A stretch of DNA of 64,000 bases, taken from positions 24,206 through 88,205 of the forward strand of contig CAWIUF010000042.1 of assembly GCA_963839095.1 (NCBI GenBank), in the 5' to 3' direction. A program made the translations under genes and the position numbers. Below the pieces are notes generated by a model that was not told where the DNA came from, did no database searches, and worked only from the letters and a program-made list of their open reading frames with translations. Positions 46,874 to 55,459 of this stretch are shown one piece after another. This DNA is from Palsa-504 sp963839095. Lineage in GTDB: Bacteria > Actinomycetota > Actinomycetes > Streptosporangiales > Streptosporangiaceae. Numbering within the stretch: the stretch's first letter is position 1; every line of letters begins with the position of its first letter.

Positions 46874-49273
46874 TCAGGGCCCGCCTCCTGGGCCCGCGGC
46901 CGGAGCGAGTGCTCCCTGGGGAATCTCGAGGTCCAGGTGGAAGTGGAGTATCAGCGGGTCAGGCCCGTGCCAGTTGAGGTTGCCGCTGCTGTCGACGCTT
47001 CCGGTGAATTCGACGTTGCGCGAGCCCGTGGCCGCGTTGACCGCCTGGGCGACACTGAAATCGTTGTAGAGCACACGCCAGCGCGCCCCGAGCGAGCTTG
47101 CCGCCTGGTTGAGGTTCAGCAGGAAGCTGATAGCCGCGGAGCGATCGTAGAAACCCCTGCCGTCCAGGCGGGCCTCGGGAAGGCGCAGGTCGAGAGAGAA
47201 ACCCTTCTCTTTCCAGCGGCCAAGACCGTGTGATGAGTAATTCGATGCCGTATACCTCTGCGGGGGTTTAGCCGCCGCCAGGATCCGTTCGAGCTCGGTC
47301 AGGAAGGTGGCTGTTTCCGGCGCGACCGGCGGCATTTTAGCGTCTGGCCCTCCCCATTTCAGGCTGGCCGGTACTGGTACCTTGTCGGCCTCGGCAGGCG
47401 CGTACGAGGGGCCGAAGTTCCCGGGAAGCCAGGCTGCCTTCTGCGGGATGGTTGCGAAGTCCACCTCTTCCCTTCTGCTCACCGCCCAGCCGCGCGCGAT
47501 GCGCTCAACCTGGTTCATCGCCCATTCAGTCTGGCCGCACCGCACCTCGGTCATCTCTGCCTCGATCTCCGCGCCGATCTCGTCCGCGGACTTGGCCGGA
47601 GGCGGCTCCTCGCCTTTCTTTACCTTCGGTTTCGCCGTCTTCGCCTTGGTGATGCGGGCACGCTCCCGGTCCAGCACGACCTGCATTCCTTTGAGCCATC
47701 CTCCTCCGTAGGTCTTCAAGGCGCTCTCCATGGTGGCGGTGTAGTCCGACTCCAGAGCATCCAGGTGAGCCCGGGCGAGTTCCGCCGTGACGGCCGCGGC
47801 CGGCTGCCGGGCGATCGCGCGTTGCGCATCGCCGATCTTCTTCGCCGCTGCCGCCTTAGCCGCCTTGGTGGCGTCCGCGGTCGCCTTCCGGATGGCCGCC
47901 CGATCGTTAGGAGCGATGCCCTGCGTGGCCGCCTCGACCGCCGCCTTGGTGTCGGCCGCGGCCTCCTCTGTGGCCTTCTTTTTCGCCGCGGCCACTTGTG
48001 TCTGGAAGCGTTTCCCGATTTCCTTCTGGACCTCACGCTCGGCCCGGCATTGCGCCAGGGCCGCAGCGAATGCGCGGCGGTCGGGGTCACCGCCGAAGTT
48101 AGCCGTCGGGATGACCGGAATGTGCGCCTTCTCGCGCGGTGGCGGAACCTTGGCGACCGGAGACGCGCACCCGAGCACGATCACAGACCAGCCCGGCGGC
48201 TCGGGACAGACCGCCAGCCCGGGAACGGGCGGGACTTGCCCGGAAGTCACGGGCGCCGGGGGTGCCGTGGTGGCCGGCGGTACCGGGACAGGCTCAGGGG
48301 CGGCCGCTTGTCCGGCGTCATCGGCCCCTGTCACCGCCGGAGCAGCCGTAGCGCCGGCGTCCGCCGGTCCTTCAACCTCCGCCGCCGGATCTGCGGCGTC
48401 CGCCGGCCTGGCGGCCTGGGAATCTTCCTCCTGCTGACCGCCCGGTGCCGCTCCGGGCGCTGCCTGGCGCCGGATGAACGCCGCGTCGATGTGCAGCTGG
48501 GCCAGCGGACGTAGCTGCGGTGGGGCAGCGTAACGCGCAAATTCGCTGTGCCGCGCCCCGAGCGCGGCAGTTGAGTCCAGTGACCGGGCCACCGCTTCGG
48601 CAGCCCGCTCGGACGAGTCGTCCGTCCGGCCGATCGTGAGTGCGGTACTGCCCCCTGCGGACGCTACGGAAGCGGTTTGCGCGACGTGCGTCAGCTCGTG
48701 CGCCAGCAGGCCACGCCCCGCAGCGGTCTGCGGCGAGTACCGCCCTTCACCGAAAACCACGTGGGGGCCGACGGTGTATGCCAGCGAACGGACAGCGCGC
48801 GCCGACTGCGCCGCACGGGCGTCCGTATGTATCCGCACGTGGCGAAAGTCATATCCGAGGTGCGATTCCATAAAGGCACGTCCAGCCGGATCCATCGGCG
48901 CACCCGGCGCATTTATCACATCATGCACAAGGGCTAGCACACTGCGCTCGCCCGAGTTCGTCGTTTTCGCGGGTATTCGCTGACTGACCTGCCAGGCACC
49001 GGACGGCACAGCTGATTCCGTCTGCGTGCTATCCGAATGCGCGGGTACCCGGCTGAAGTCTGCTGCGACGAGCGGCTGAGTGGACTCGCGGCCAGCATGG
49101 CCGGGCGGTCGGACGGACAGGTCCGGCCCCTCGGGGGAATGCCGCGGAACCTGCGGCCTGCGGTTATAGGCACCAGCCCCGTGACCAGGGTACGGCCATC
49201 CCCGGGGACGCTCACTCCGGATGAGCCCCGCCATGGGCTGCCTCGCCTGATCCGGTGTTCTTGACAAGAGCAC
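46874..49273 (-). CDS. eCIS cargo 1: DUF4157 leader with C-terminal M15-like metallopeptidase domain
   Basis: 799 residues from a GTG at 49273 with TAGGAG upstream. The DUF4157 domain spans about residues 130-210: FMESHLGYDFRHVRIHTDAR, AYTVGPHVVFGEGRYSP and the zinc-type motif LLAHELTHVAQT. A Pro/Ala linker (about 270-350) and a long Ala/Lys helical region (about 400-530) follow. The C-terminus (about 670-790) has SSHGLGRWKEKGFSLDLRL and ends LILHFHLDLE, matching the H-x6-D and final H-x-H pattern of M15-like enzymes. DUF4157 proteins are established eCIS cargo. The gene is convergent with the DUF4280 gene. Confidence 0.82.
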   Translation of the reverse strand: MLLSRTPDQARQPMAGLIRSERPRGWPYPGHGAGAYNRRPQVPRHSPEGPDLSVRPPGHAGRESTQPLVAADFSRVPAHSDSTQTESAVPSGAWQVSQRIPAKTTNSGERSVLALVHDVINAPGAPMDPAGRAFMESHLGYDFRHVRIHTDARAAQSARAVRSLAYTVGPHVVFGEGRYSPQTAAGRGLLAHELTHVAQTASVASAGGSTALTIGRTDDSSERAAEAVARSLDSTAALGARHSEFARYAAPPQLRPLAQLHIDAAFIRRQAAPGAAPGGQQEEDSQAARPADAADPAAEVEGPADAGATAAPAVTGADDAGQAAAPEPVPVPPATTAPPAPVTSGQVPPVPGLAVCPEPPGWSVIVLGCASPVAKVPPPREKAHIPVIPTANFGGDPDRRAFAAALAQCRAEREVQKEIGKRFQTQVAAAKKKATEEAAADTKAAVEAATQGIAPNDRAAIRKATADATKAAKAAAAKKIGDAQRAIARQPAAAVTAELARAHLDALESDYTATMESALKTYGGGWLKGMQVVLDRERARITKAKTAKPKVKKGEEPPPAKSADEIGAEIEAEMTEVRCGQTEWAMNQVERIARGWAVSRREEVDFATIPQKAAWLPGNFGPSYAPAEADKVPVPASLKWGGPDAKMPPVAPETATFLTELERILAAAKPPQRYTASNYSSHGLGRWKEKGFSLDLRLPEARLDGRGFYDRSAAISFLLNLNQAASSLGARWRVLYNDFSVAQAVNAATGSRNVEFTGSVDSSGNLNWHGPDPLILHFHLDLEIPQGALAPAAGPGGGP

Positions 49274-49432
49274 GTCAGCCGACTCCTACCACGCTTCGGT
49301 AACTCCCGACCTCCGACGCGGAGCCTCGGACTCATCTTCGGCCGCCGCCAGCGTTATATCAACTCCCTTCTCGTCAGATTTGCCTAAGCGGCGCGCGGAT
49401 CGCGCCCGGCTATCATCCGTGCCACCGGGCTT

Positions 49433-50248
49433 TTGATCCTCCGCGATCCGCGTGGTTATGTGGAGCGCATGGTCAACGAGCGGTTCGTGCGCGATCCATC
49501 GGTCGATGGCGACAAGCTGCGCAGCCGGCCGGGCGGAGCGCTCGCCGGCGACTTCCTCGGACGCCTGTGGACCCTGTTCGGCGCCCCTGACCTCGTCGGC
49601 GACGGCGGCTTTACTTACGGCTTGCGCGACCGCCGGAGCGGCCTTGGCTTTACCGCCTACAGCGGGCCGAGCGGGCCGGCGTACGGCGGGGATCCGCGCC
49701 AGGCGCGCGCTCTGGCGCCGGTGCTCGATGACTTCGACGCGCTCCTCGACGGTGCGCCGCTCGCTGATTGCGCGCTCGAGTTCCCGGCCGGGTCCGGTCG
49801 CTTCGTCATCGGCGTTGCCAACGGCGAGCCGTTCGAGAAGATGACGGACCCGGTGTCGCGTACCTTTCGCGGTGATCTCGCCCGCGCCCGGCGCAGGCTC
49901 GGCGAGCAGCATGTCCCGATGGCATACTTCGAGGCGCTCGCGCACCTGCATGACGCGTACCGGGCGCTGGCGCAGCCGCCGGCCGCCGCCGAGGAGAGTG
50001 CCTACCGAGATCTTGCGCGCGAGCTCTGGACCAGGGCGGCCGCGGGAACCGCGACGGCGCTCGAAGAGCAGCTCGCCAGCGGCGAGAAAGCGAGCCGCAA
50101 CCTGGTCTCGATCCATCTCGACACGCTGTCGGTTGCGCTGCGGCAGACGGCGGCCGACGCCGGCGTCGATTGGCCGGCCTTCGCGGCGCGCCATGCGGCG
50201 CTCTTCGATCGCGCGCGGGCCTGGCTCAAGGACTCTCGTCGGCGGTAA
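49433..50248 (+). CDS. Hypothetical protein between two cargo genes
   Basis: 271 residues if started at the TTG at 49433; a GTG (49460) and an ATG (49469) downstream are equally possible. Not recognised. It is globular, without signal peptide or membrane segment, and mixes acidic and basic helices (ARARRRLGEQHVPMAYFEAL). Its end overlaps the 3' end of cargo 2 by 23 bp, tail to tail. Candidate roles include immunity or loading factor for a cargo, but this rests on position only. Confidence 0.55.
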   Translation: MILRDPRGYVERMVNERFVRDPSVDGDKLRSRPGGALAGDFLGRLWTLFGAPDLVGDGGFTYGLRDRRSGLGFTAYSGPSGPAYGGDPRQARALAPVLDDFDALLDGAPLADCALEFPAGSGRFVIGVANGEPFEKMTDPVSRTFRGDLARARRRLGEQHVPMAYFEALAHLHDAYRALAQPPAAAEESAYRDLARELWTRAAAGTATALEEQLASGEKASRNLVSIHLDTLSVALRQTAADAGVDWPAFAARHAALFDRARAWLKDSRRR

Positions 50249-52385
50249 GCGCGATGGCGGCGCGGTACACGTCGCCGGAGCCGGTGCTTACCGCCTGCCC
50301 GGGCTTGTAGGACTGGATGCCGCCGCGTCGCGAGACCTCGACCACCACGGCGATGCGCTTCCCGGCGAGCGGCCGGACCGCTTCGGCCGCCTCCGCCTCC
50401 GACGAGCCGCCTGCCACCAGCTTCGCGATCACCAGCGCGGCGGCCGCCTTGTCGAACGTGATCGCCGCGGTGCCGCCCGCCGCGGCCGCCGTCCCGCCCG
50501 CCGCGGCGGTACCGCCGGTCGCGGCGGCACCGCCCTGGAGCACGGTCAGTGTCGGTGCGGCGACCGCCCCGGTCTCGGCCACGACCGTGGCTCCGGTGCC
50601 AACCTCGGCGACGGCGGCCGCCGCGGCCGCCGCGGTGGCCGCTTCGGCGATCGCGAACACGAGCAACCCGCCGACGAAGATCAGCTCGATGGCGCCGGCG
50701 ACCACTGCTAGCGGGATCAGCGGGGCTTCGAGCGTGAAGAGCGGTACGCTGCGTGGATCGACCTGAAGCAGCCGCCGTGCCTGCTCGAAGCGTCGGCGGT
50801 TCATCTCCTTCACGGCATCGTTATAGATGTCGTCGCGGAAAGCGACGATGAATTGCTGCCCGGGCAGTACCAGTGGCGGCCGCATCCGCTGGACGTACTC
50901 CGCGAACGCCGGATCAGCGTCGACCACCTTCGCGGGCACCCGTCTCTGCTGCTGCCCCTTCTCCTGCGGTTTGGCCACGGCCTGTCGTTGCTGTTGCTTT
51001 TTCTTCTTCTTCTCCTCCCGTCCGTTGCACCAGTAGAGGACGGCGCCTCCCGGGCGAAGCTCGCAGAGAAGGTCTTTCTCCGGGTCCGCCCAGAAGGGGC
51101 CGAGCTCCGTTGGCGATCTCGGGATCACGGAGGTGAGCGGCGGCAGATCGGGCTCCTTGTGGCGCCGTTGGATCGCGCCGCCGAACCAGTGCTCGTCCCA
51201 CTCACGGTCGCGGTCATCGGCCAGATCGGAGCGCGCCGACAAGCCGAGTAGCCGGCTGGCCGCCTGGGCGCCGCGCGTCCGGTAGTGGATGACGTCCCGC
51301 AGCGCGTACTCCGGTCCCTCGACTGACTTGATCTCGCCGATCTCGGCCCGCAGGCGGCCGAACTTGACCAGGTCGACGAAGCCGCGGGGCACCTTCGGCC
51401 CGGGGGACGGGAGGTTGCGATGGTCCTTGCTGGCGCGGGGGACGCGTCGTTCATTCTCGAGCTCCCCGCCGAAGAAATGCTGGATCTGCCGGTGCGCGGC
51501 GCTGCCGACACGGGTGAGCTCCTCGCGCTGCTCGTCGATGTTCTCGAAGGGCTTGGCGCAGCGGCCGGCGGTGCTCCGCTGGATGGCGGGCGGCTGGCCC
51601 CGCTGCTGGATGGTATGTGCTAGCTCGTGCGCAAGCAGCGAGCGGCCCTCCGCCGACGCGGGCTGGTAACGACCCCGGTTGAAGTAGATGTTCTGGCCGA
51701 CGGTGAAGGCGGTGGCGCCGAGCTCATCGGCCGCGGCCGCGGCGGTCCTGTCATGAAAGACGCGCACGCCGCTGAAGTCGTGACCGAAGCCGGCGCCGAG
51801 CTCGTCCCGCAGCGGCGCGGGCAGCGCACCGCCGGCGGCGCCGAGCGGATCTGCTGTCGGCAGTGCCGGCCCATGCAGTGCCGGCCCATGCAGTGCCGGC
51901 CCATGCAGTCCAGGCCGATGCGGTGCCGGCCCATGCGGCATCGGGCCACGCGGGAGCGGCACCTGCGCGGCCTGGGCACTCTGCGCGCGTGCGGCCAGCC
52001 GGTCCGCGGCGCGCTCCCGCGCGTCGCGCGGGGCGCTGACGTCGAGCGTGCGCAGCGCAGGCGGCAACAGCCAGCGACGGCTGCTGCCTTCGTGCGACGG
52101 GCTGGCGCATGCGGCGCTGCTCCCATCGTCGGCGGCCCGCTCGTGTTCACACCGGGCGCAGCAGGGCCGGGCGGGGGACTGGATAGCATCGTCCGGCTGG
52201 CCGGCGGCGCTCCGGGTCGGCGGGACGAAGATGCCGGAGAAGGTATAACCACCCATCGCAGCCGGCTGATCCTCCGCGGCCTGGCCTGGCCCGGCTCCGC
52301 GCTGCCGGGCGAGGCCCCGATCGGCGAGGGCTGCGCTCGAGCGTTCGAGCGCGGGATTCTTCGCGGGCTGCGCGAGCGCCTTCAT
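50226..52385 (-). CDS. eCIS cargo 2: DUF4157 leader with PD-(D/E)XK-like nuclease and membrane segments
   Basis: 719 residues from the ATG at 52385 (a TTG at 52388 precedes it); GAGGCGG lies 7 bp upstream. DUF4157 at about residues 190-260: LGAGFGHDFSGVRVFHDRTA, FTVGQNIYFNRGRYQP, LLAHELAHTIQQ. A five-fold HGPAL repeat precedes it. At about 331-352 GFVDLVKFGRLR and AEIGEIKS give the D...E-x-K pattern of PD-(D/E)XK nucleases, followed by DVIHYRTRGAQAASRLL. A Lys/Gln-rich stretch (EEKKKKKQQQRQ) precedes one or two hydrophobic helices (about 550-595: AVVAGAIELIFVGGLLVFAI). The mix suggests a toxin that acts on nucleic acid after crossing a membrane. Confidence 0.8.
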   Translation of the reverse strand: MKALAQPAKNPALERSSAALADRGLARQRGAGPGQAAEDQPAAMGGYTFSGIFVPPTRSAAGQPDDAIQSPARPCCARCEHERAADDGSSAACASPSHEGSSRRWLLPPALRTLDVSAPRDARERAADRLAARAQSAQAAQVPLPRGPMPHGPAPHRPGLHGPALHGPALHGPALPTADPLGAAGGALPAPLRDELGAGFGHDFSGVRVFHDRTAAAAADELGATAFTVGQNIYFNRGRYQPASAEGRSLLAHELAHTIQQRGQPPAIQRSTAGRCAKPFENIDEQREELTRVGSAAHRQIQHFFGGELENERRVPRASKDHRNLPSPGPKVPRGFVDLVKFGRLRAEIGEIKSVEGPEYALRDVIHYRTRGAQAASRLLGLSARSDLADDRDREWDEHWFGGAIQRRHKEPDLPPLTSVIPRSPTELGPFWADPEKDLLCELRPGGAVLYWCNGREEKKKKKQQQRQAVAKPQEKGQQQRRVPAKVVDADPAFAEYVQRMRPPLVLPGQQFIVAFRDDIYNDAVKEMNRRRFEQARRLLQVDPRSVPLFTLEAPLIPLAVVAGAIELIFVGGLLVFAIAEAATAAAAAAAVAEVGTGATVVAETGAVAAPTLTVLQGGAAATGGTAAAGGTAAAAGGTAAITFDKAAAALVIAKLVAGGSSEAEAAEAVRPLAGKRIAVVVEVSRRGGIQSYKPGQAVSTGSGDVYRAAIALTADESP
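51861..51935 (-). repeat. Five 15-bp tandem repeats in cargo 2
   Basis: Units at 51861, 51876, 51891, 51906 and 51921; the first three are identical (CAGTGCCGGCCCATG) and the last two carry one to four changes. They encode the five-residue repeats HGPAL/HRPGL/HGPAP just ahead of the DUF4157 domain, a likely flexible linker and a site of copy-number change. Confidence 0.9.
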
Positions 52386-52499
52386 CAATGCCGCCTCTGG
52401 TCGCGCGTGTCATCAAACATACGCTTCATTACCTGGCCCTTCCAGCGGTCCAGGCGGCGAGGGTTATGCTTGGTAGCAAGGGATGCGGCATGCGCCTGG

Positions 52500-54147
52500 A
52501 TGCTGTTCCATAGCCGTCCTTCAACTGGGGCCACCGTGGGCGACTCATGGGCCGCTCATCTCTCGCGTGAGCGGCGCAATCGTGACGCTGCGCCGCCTCG
52601 GCGGCGGCCGTTCGGCATCCGGCCAGCCGCAGGATCCGGCGAACCGCTTGACCTCCCGGCCCGACTCCTCATGGAGGCCCGGCTAGGTCACGATTTCAGC
52701 CGGGTACGCGTTCACCGCTGGCCTCACGCCGCGGATTCCGCCTATCACGGGGGAGCGCGCGCGTTCACCGTGGGCGAGGATCTCTTTCTCCCGGATATGC
52801 AGTCGCTGCCGGCCGCGGACCGGCACTATCTGCTGGCCCATGAGCTGACTCATGTCGTGCAGCAGACACGCGAGGCTCCCGGGCGGCCAGGTCCGCCGGT
52901 CGATCCTGAGCTGGAGGCGAACGCCGCGGCGACCGCGGTCGCGCACAGTCAGGCATTCGCTGTGCGCGGCCGGACCGGGGTCAGGGTCGCGCGCGCGGGA
53001 CCCGCTGGTCCCGCTGCCCCCTCGCCGCTGTCCCTGCCGGCCGAAGGAGTCGATATGCCCTGGGTCGGCCGGGGCAAGCCGTCGAGCGAACTCGGTTACC
53101 TGCGCGACCCGGTTCTACTTCTGGAGCCATTTCCAGGCGGCGTATGGCGACCGGCTCAGTCCCGGTAATCGCGCGCGCATCGCCAATGGCAGATCCCCGG
53201 TGGTCGACGATCTCTGGGTCAGGTACTACCCGCAACATGCGGCCTACCGCGGCGAGATCCTTGAGCATCACCACATCGGCCAGGGGGCCAAGGCGGTGCC
53301 GATGCCGGAGGCATTGCACGATGCCCATACGGTTTTCCATCCTCAGCGCAGGGTGGTGGGGACCCCCGCCAGCGGAACCCGTCCATTGCCGCCGCGGCCC
53401 ACGAGGGCGCAGACGGAGGCGGAAATCAGGCGTCACACTGGAGCGGGCAGGATTCGAGGACCGGGCGTCACGCCCGCATCGCCGCCGGCCGCTCCCAAAA
53501 TCCCGGTGTCGTCGCAGGTAGCCGGGGAACATGCCACGACGGCGCCGCCTGCGCCCAAGGCGGCGGCGCCGCCCGCCAAAATATCCGTGCCGCCGGCGGC
53601 CACGGTCGGGCCGCTCGAGCCCGCGGTGGCGCCGCCGGTCCAGGAGGCCCCGTCGGAGGCTCCTCCTGCGCTCCCGGCCCCGGCTAAGACCGCCACTGCG
53701 CCGGTAGCGGCCGAATCGGAGATACCCGCCCCGCCCGGTCGCATGATGCCGTCAGTCGGCGGCATGGCCGCCATGACCGCCGCTAACGCCCTCGCCGGGC
53801 TGGCGATCTCCTGGGAGCTCAATGAGATGTTCAAGCGGGACTGGTCCGCGCTGATGGCCTTGGTGAGCAGCAAGCTGCCGTCTTTCGTGGGCACCGCCCG
53901 CAAGCTTCATCCGGCGGGCACGCCCTTGTTCGCCAACCTCGAGATCGACGTGACAGCTTCACAGTCCCACGGCGGCGACATCGGCTGGATGCCGAACCGT
54001 ACTGACATCGAGCTCTACTCCGTGCAGGTGACCGATCGCAACCCGCCTGCTACGTCGAGAGTGGTCGACAAGTCACGCTGGCCACCTGGCTACATGTCTG
54101 AGACCACGCGGCTGAGCTTCTCGTTCGCGATCCCGGACGGGATGTAG
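52500..54147 (+). CDS. eCIS cargo 3: DUF4157 leader with HNH/LHH-like nuclease motif (frameshifted)
   Basis: About 548 residues. DUF4157 at about residues 60-125: LMEARLGHDFSRVRVHRWPH, FTVGEDLFLPDMQSLP, LLAHELTHVVQQTRE. One shift near 53115 joins YLRDPV to the frame containing FWSHFQAAYGDRLSPGNRAR. At about 254-286 EILEHHHIGQG, VPMPEALHDAHTVFHP reproduces the HH-x..x-LH-x3-H..x..HP layout of LHH/HNH toxin nucleases. A Pro/Ala linker (about 320-415) and a C-terminal domain with a short membrane-like helix follow. The start at 52500 is the first in-frame ATG and has no strong ribosome site, so it is uncertain. Confidence 0.74.
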
Positions 54148-54186
54148 CACGTTCTGGCCGACGGGCTGCGCAGGTCAAGAGTGGCC

Positions 54187-54241
54187 ATCGGGGCGGTGCC
54201 GGCGACCCCAGCGCTGCCGACAGTGCTGGGGCCGCCCCGAT
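54187..54241. terminator. Long bipartite hairpin between convergent genes
   Basis: Outer stem ATCGGGGCGG (54187-54196) with CCGCCCCGAT (54232-54241) is perfect; inner stem CCCCAGC (54206-54212) with GCTGGGG (54225-54231) is nested. It lies between the end of cargo 3 and the convergent gene at 54338, so it closes both transcripts and marks the right border of the eCIS locus. Confidence 0.65.
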
Positions 54242-54337
54242 CGTCCATGGCCTGCTTCGGCATAGGACTATCGCAGAATCCGATACCTTGCTCGGCAAGG
54301 TAACAGGTCTGGCAACCGGCCCGGCTGGCCCGGCGAT

Positions 54338-54890
54338 CTATGACCCGACCAGGATGACGGTGAAGTCGGTGACGCTGATGGCGATGGCTTCGTCGGCGGT
54401 CCGGCGGCGGGCCTGCATGCTCACGGTGACGGGGAAGGGCGGGAGCGGCGGGTAGGGCGGCTCCCCGACCGTGGCGGGGTTGTAGTCGCTGGTGAAGCAC
54501 TCCAGGCTGAAGTCGAGAGCCGGCTACCAGGTCCCCGTCCCCGGCGGGTATGCCGAGCTGCCAGGACTGGGATTGCGTGCCGTGCCCGATCGAGCAGGTC
54601 ACCACGGCCTGGCTCTTGACGGTCTTCTCCACGTGGCCGTTGACCACCAGCAGGAAGCCCAGCAGGTTGAAATCCGGGGGCACGTCCACCGACAGGGCGC
54701 CGGACAGTCCGGCGGCGCCGGCGAAGGGGGCGTCCTGGTCACCTTGCACTGACAGGGTGAACCGGTCCAGCAGGAACTGCACGCTGAGACCATCCCCGGC
54801 CACGTGGGCGACCATGGCCGGTCCCTGGCCGGCCGAGTCGTAGTAGCTGGTCCACGGCGTCCACACGGGCGCGGTTACGGTCGTCGTCAT
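54338..54890 (-). CDS. Orphan protein of unknown function (frameshifted)
   Basis: About 183 residues from the ATG at 54890, with AAGGAGG 6 bp upstream, the strongest ribosome site seen here. The N-terminal part reads WTPWTSYYDSAGQGPAMVAH and DGLSVQFLLDRFTLSVQGDQ; after a shift near 54527 it continues LDFSLECFTSDYNPATVGEP and ends ISVTDFTVILVGS. It looks like a beta-rich, secreted-style fold without signal peptide. Not recognised. Codon use matches the flank rather than the cargo genes. It may be unrelated to the eCIS. Confidence 0.65.
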
Positions 54891-55091
54891 GACTGCCTCC
54901 TTGGGCTCTTTGTTAACCCGGAGGCAGGCCAGCGCGGGCCAGATACGTGCCCGGCAACCCGGCGGCGTCACCGCCCGGCGCGGCCGAGGCTGGTGCGCCC
55001 GTCCGGGCCGGTTTACGATCTTCAGACCGCAGTGGTCTCCAGCCGCTAGGCAGGCGATCCCGGCGCCTGTTCCCTGCTGGAGGGAAGCTCG

Positions 55092-55424
55092 ATGACGCTT
55101 TACATGTACCAGGCCTCCTACACCGCGAAGTCGATGGCGGCGCAGCTCACCGATCCGCACGACCCGATGGAGGCGATCGGGCCGGTCCTGGAAGACCTGG
55201 GCGCCAAGGTCATGGTGGCCGGCTTCCCGTTCGGCGAGTACGACATGCTCCTGGTCTACGAGGCACCCGACGACGTGACCGCGGCCAGCGTCGCCATGGC
55301 GGTCGCCGCCGCGGGCGAGGTCAAGTCAGCCAAGACCACCCGGCTGCTCAGCGGGCAGGAATGGCTCGAGTCCCTGCGCAAGCGCCGGATCATCGACACC
55401 AGGAAAGAACGCCACCAGCACTGA
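55092..55424 (+). CDS. GYD-domain protein
   Basis: 110 residues from the ATG at 55092, with GGAGGGAAG upstream. YMYQASYTAKSMAAQL, VMVAGFPFGEYDMLLVYEAPD and DDVTAASVAMAVAAAGEVKS are the GYD-family pattern of a small ferredoxin-like fold. Such proteins are of unknown function, often encoded next to catabolic or stress genes. It stands alone between two minus-strand units. Confidence 0.88.
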   Translation: MTLYMYQASYTAKSMAAQLTDPHDPMEAIGPVLEDLGAKVMVAGFPFGEYDMLLVYEAPDDVTAASVAMAVAAAGEVKSAKTTRLLSGQEWLESLRKRRIIDTRKERHQH

Positions 55425-55459
55425 CCGCCGGAACCCTGATACGGCACTGGCCGGCCAGG

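Noticed and set aside
49261..49289. TTGACA-N17-TCCTAC as a promoter for the gene at 49433
   Set aside because: The -10 is poor and the leader would be over 140 nt; the box lies inside the start region of cargo 1.
51861..51935. CRISPR-like repeat array
   Set aside because: Units are contiguous 15-bp copies without spacers, and lie in frame inside a coding region.
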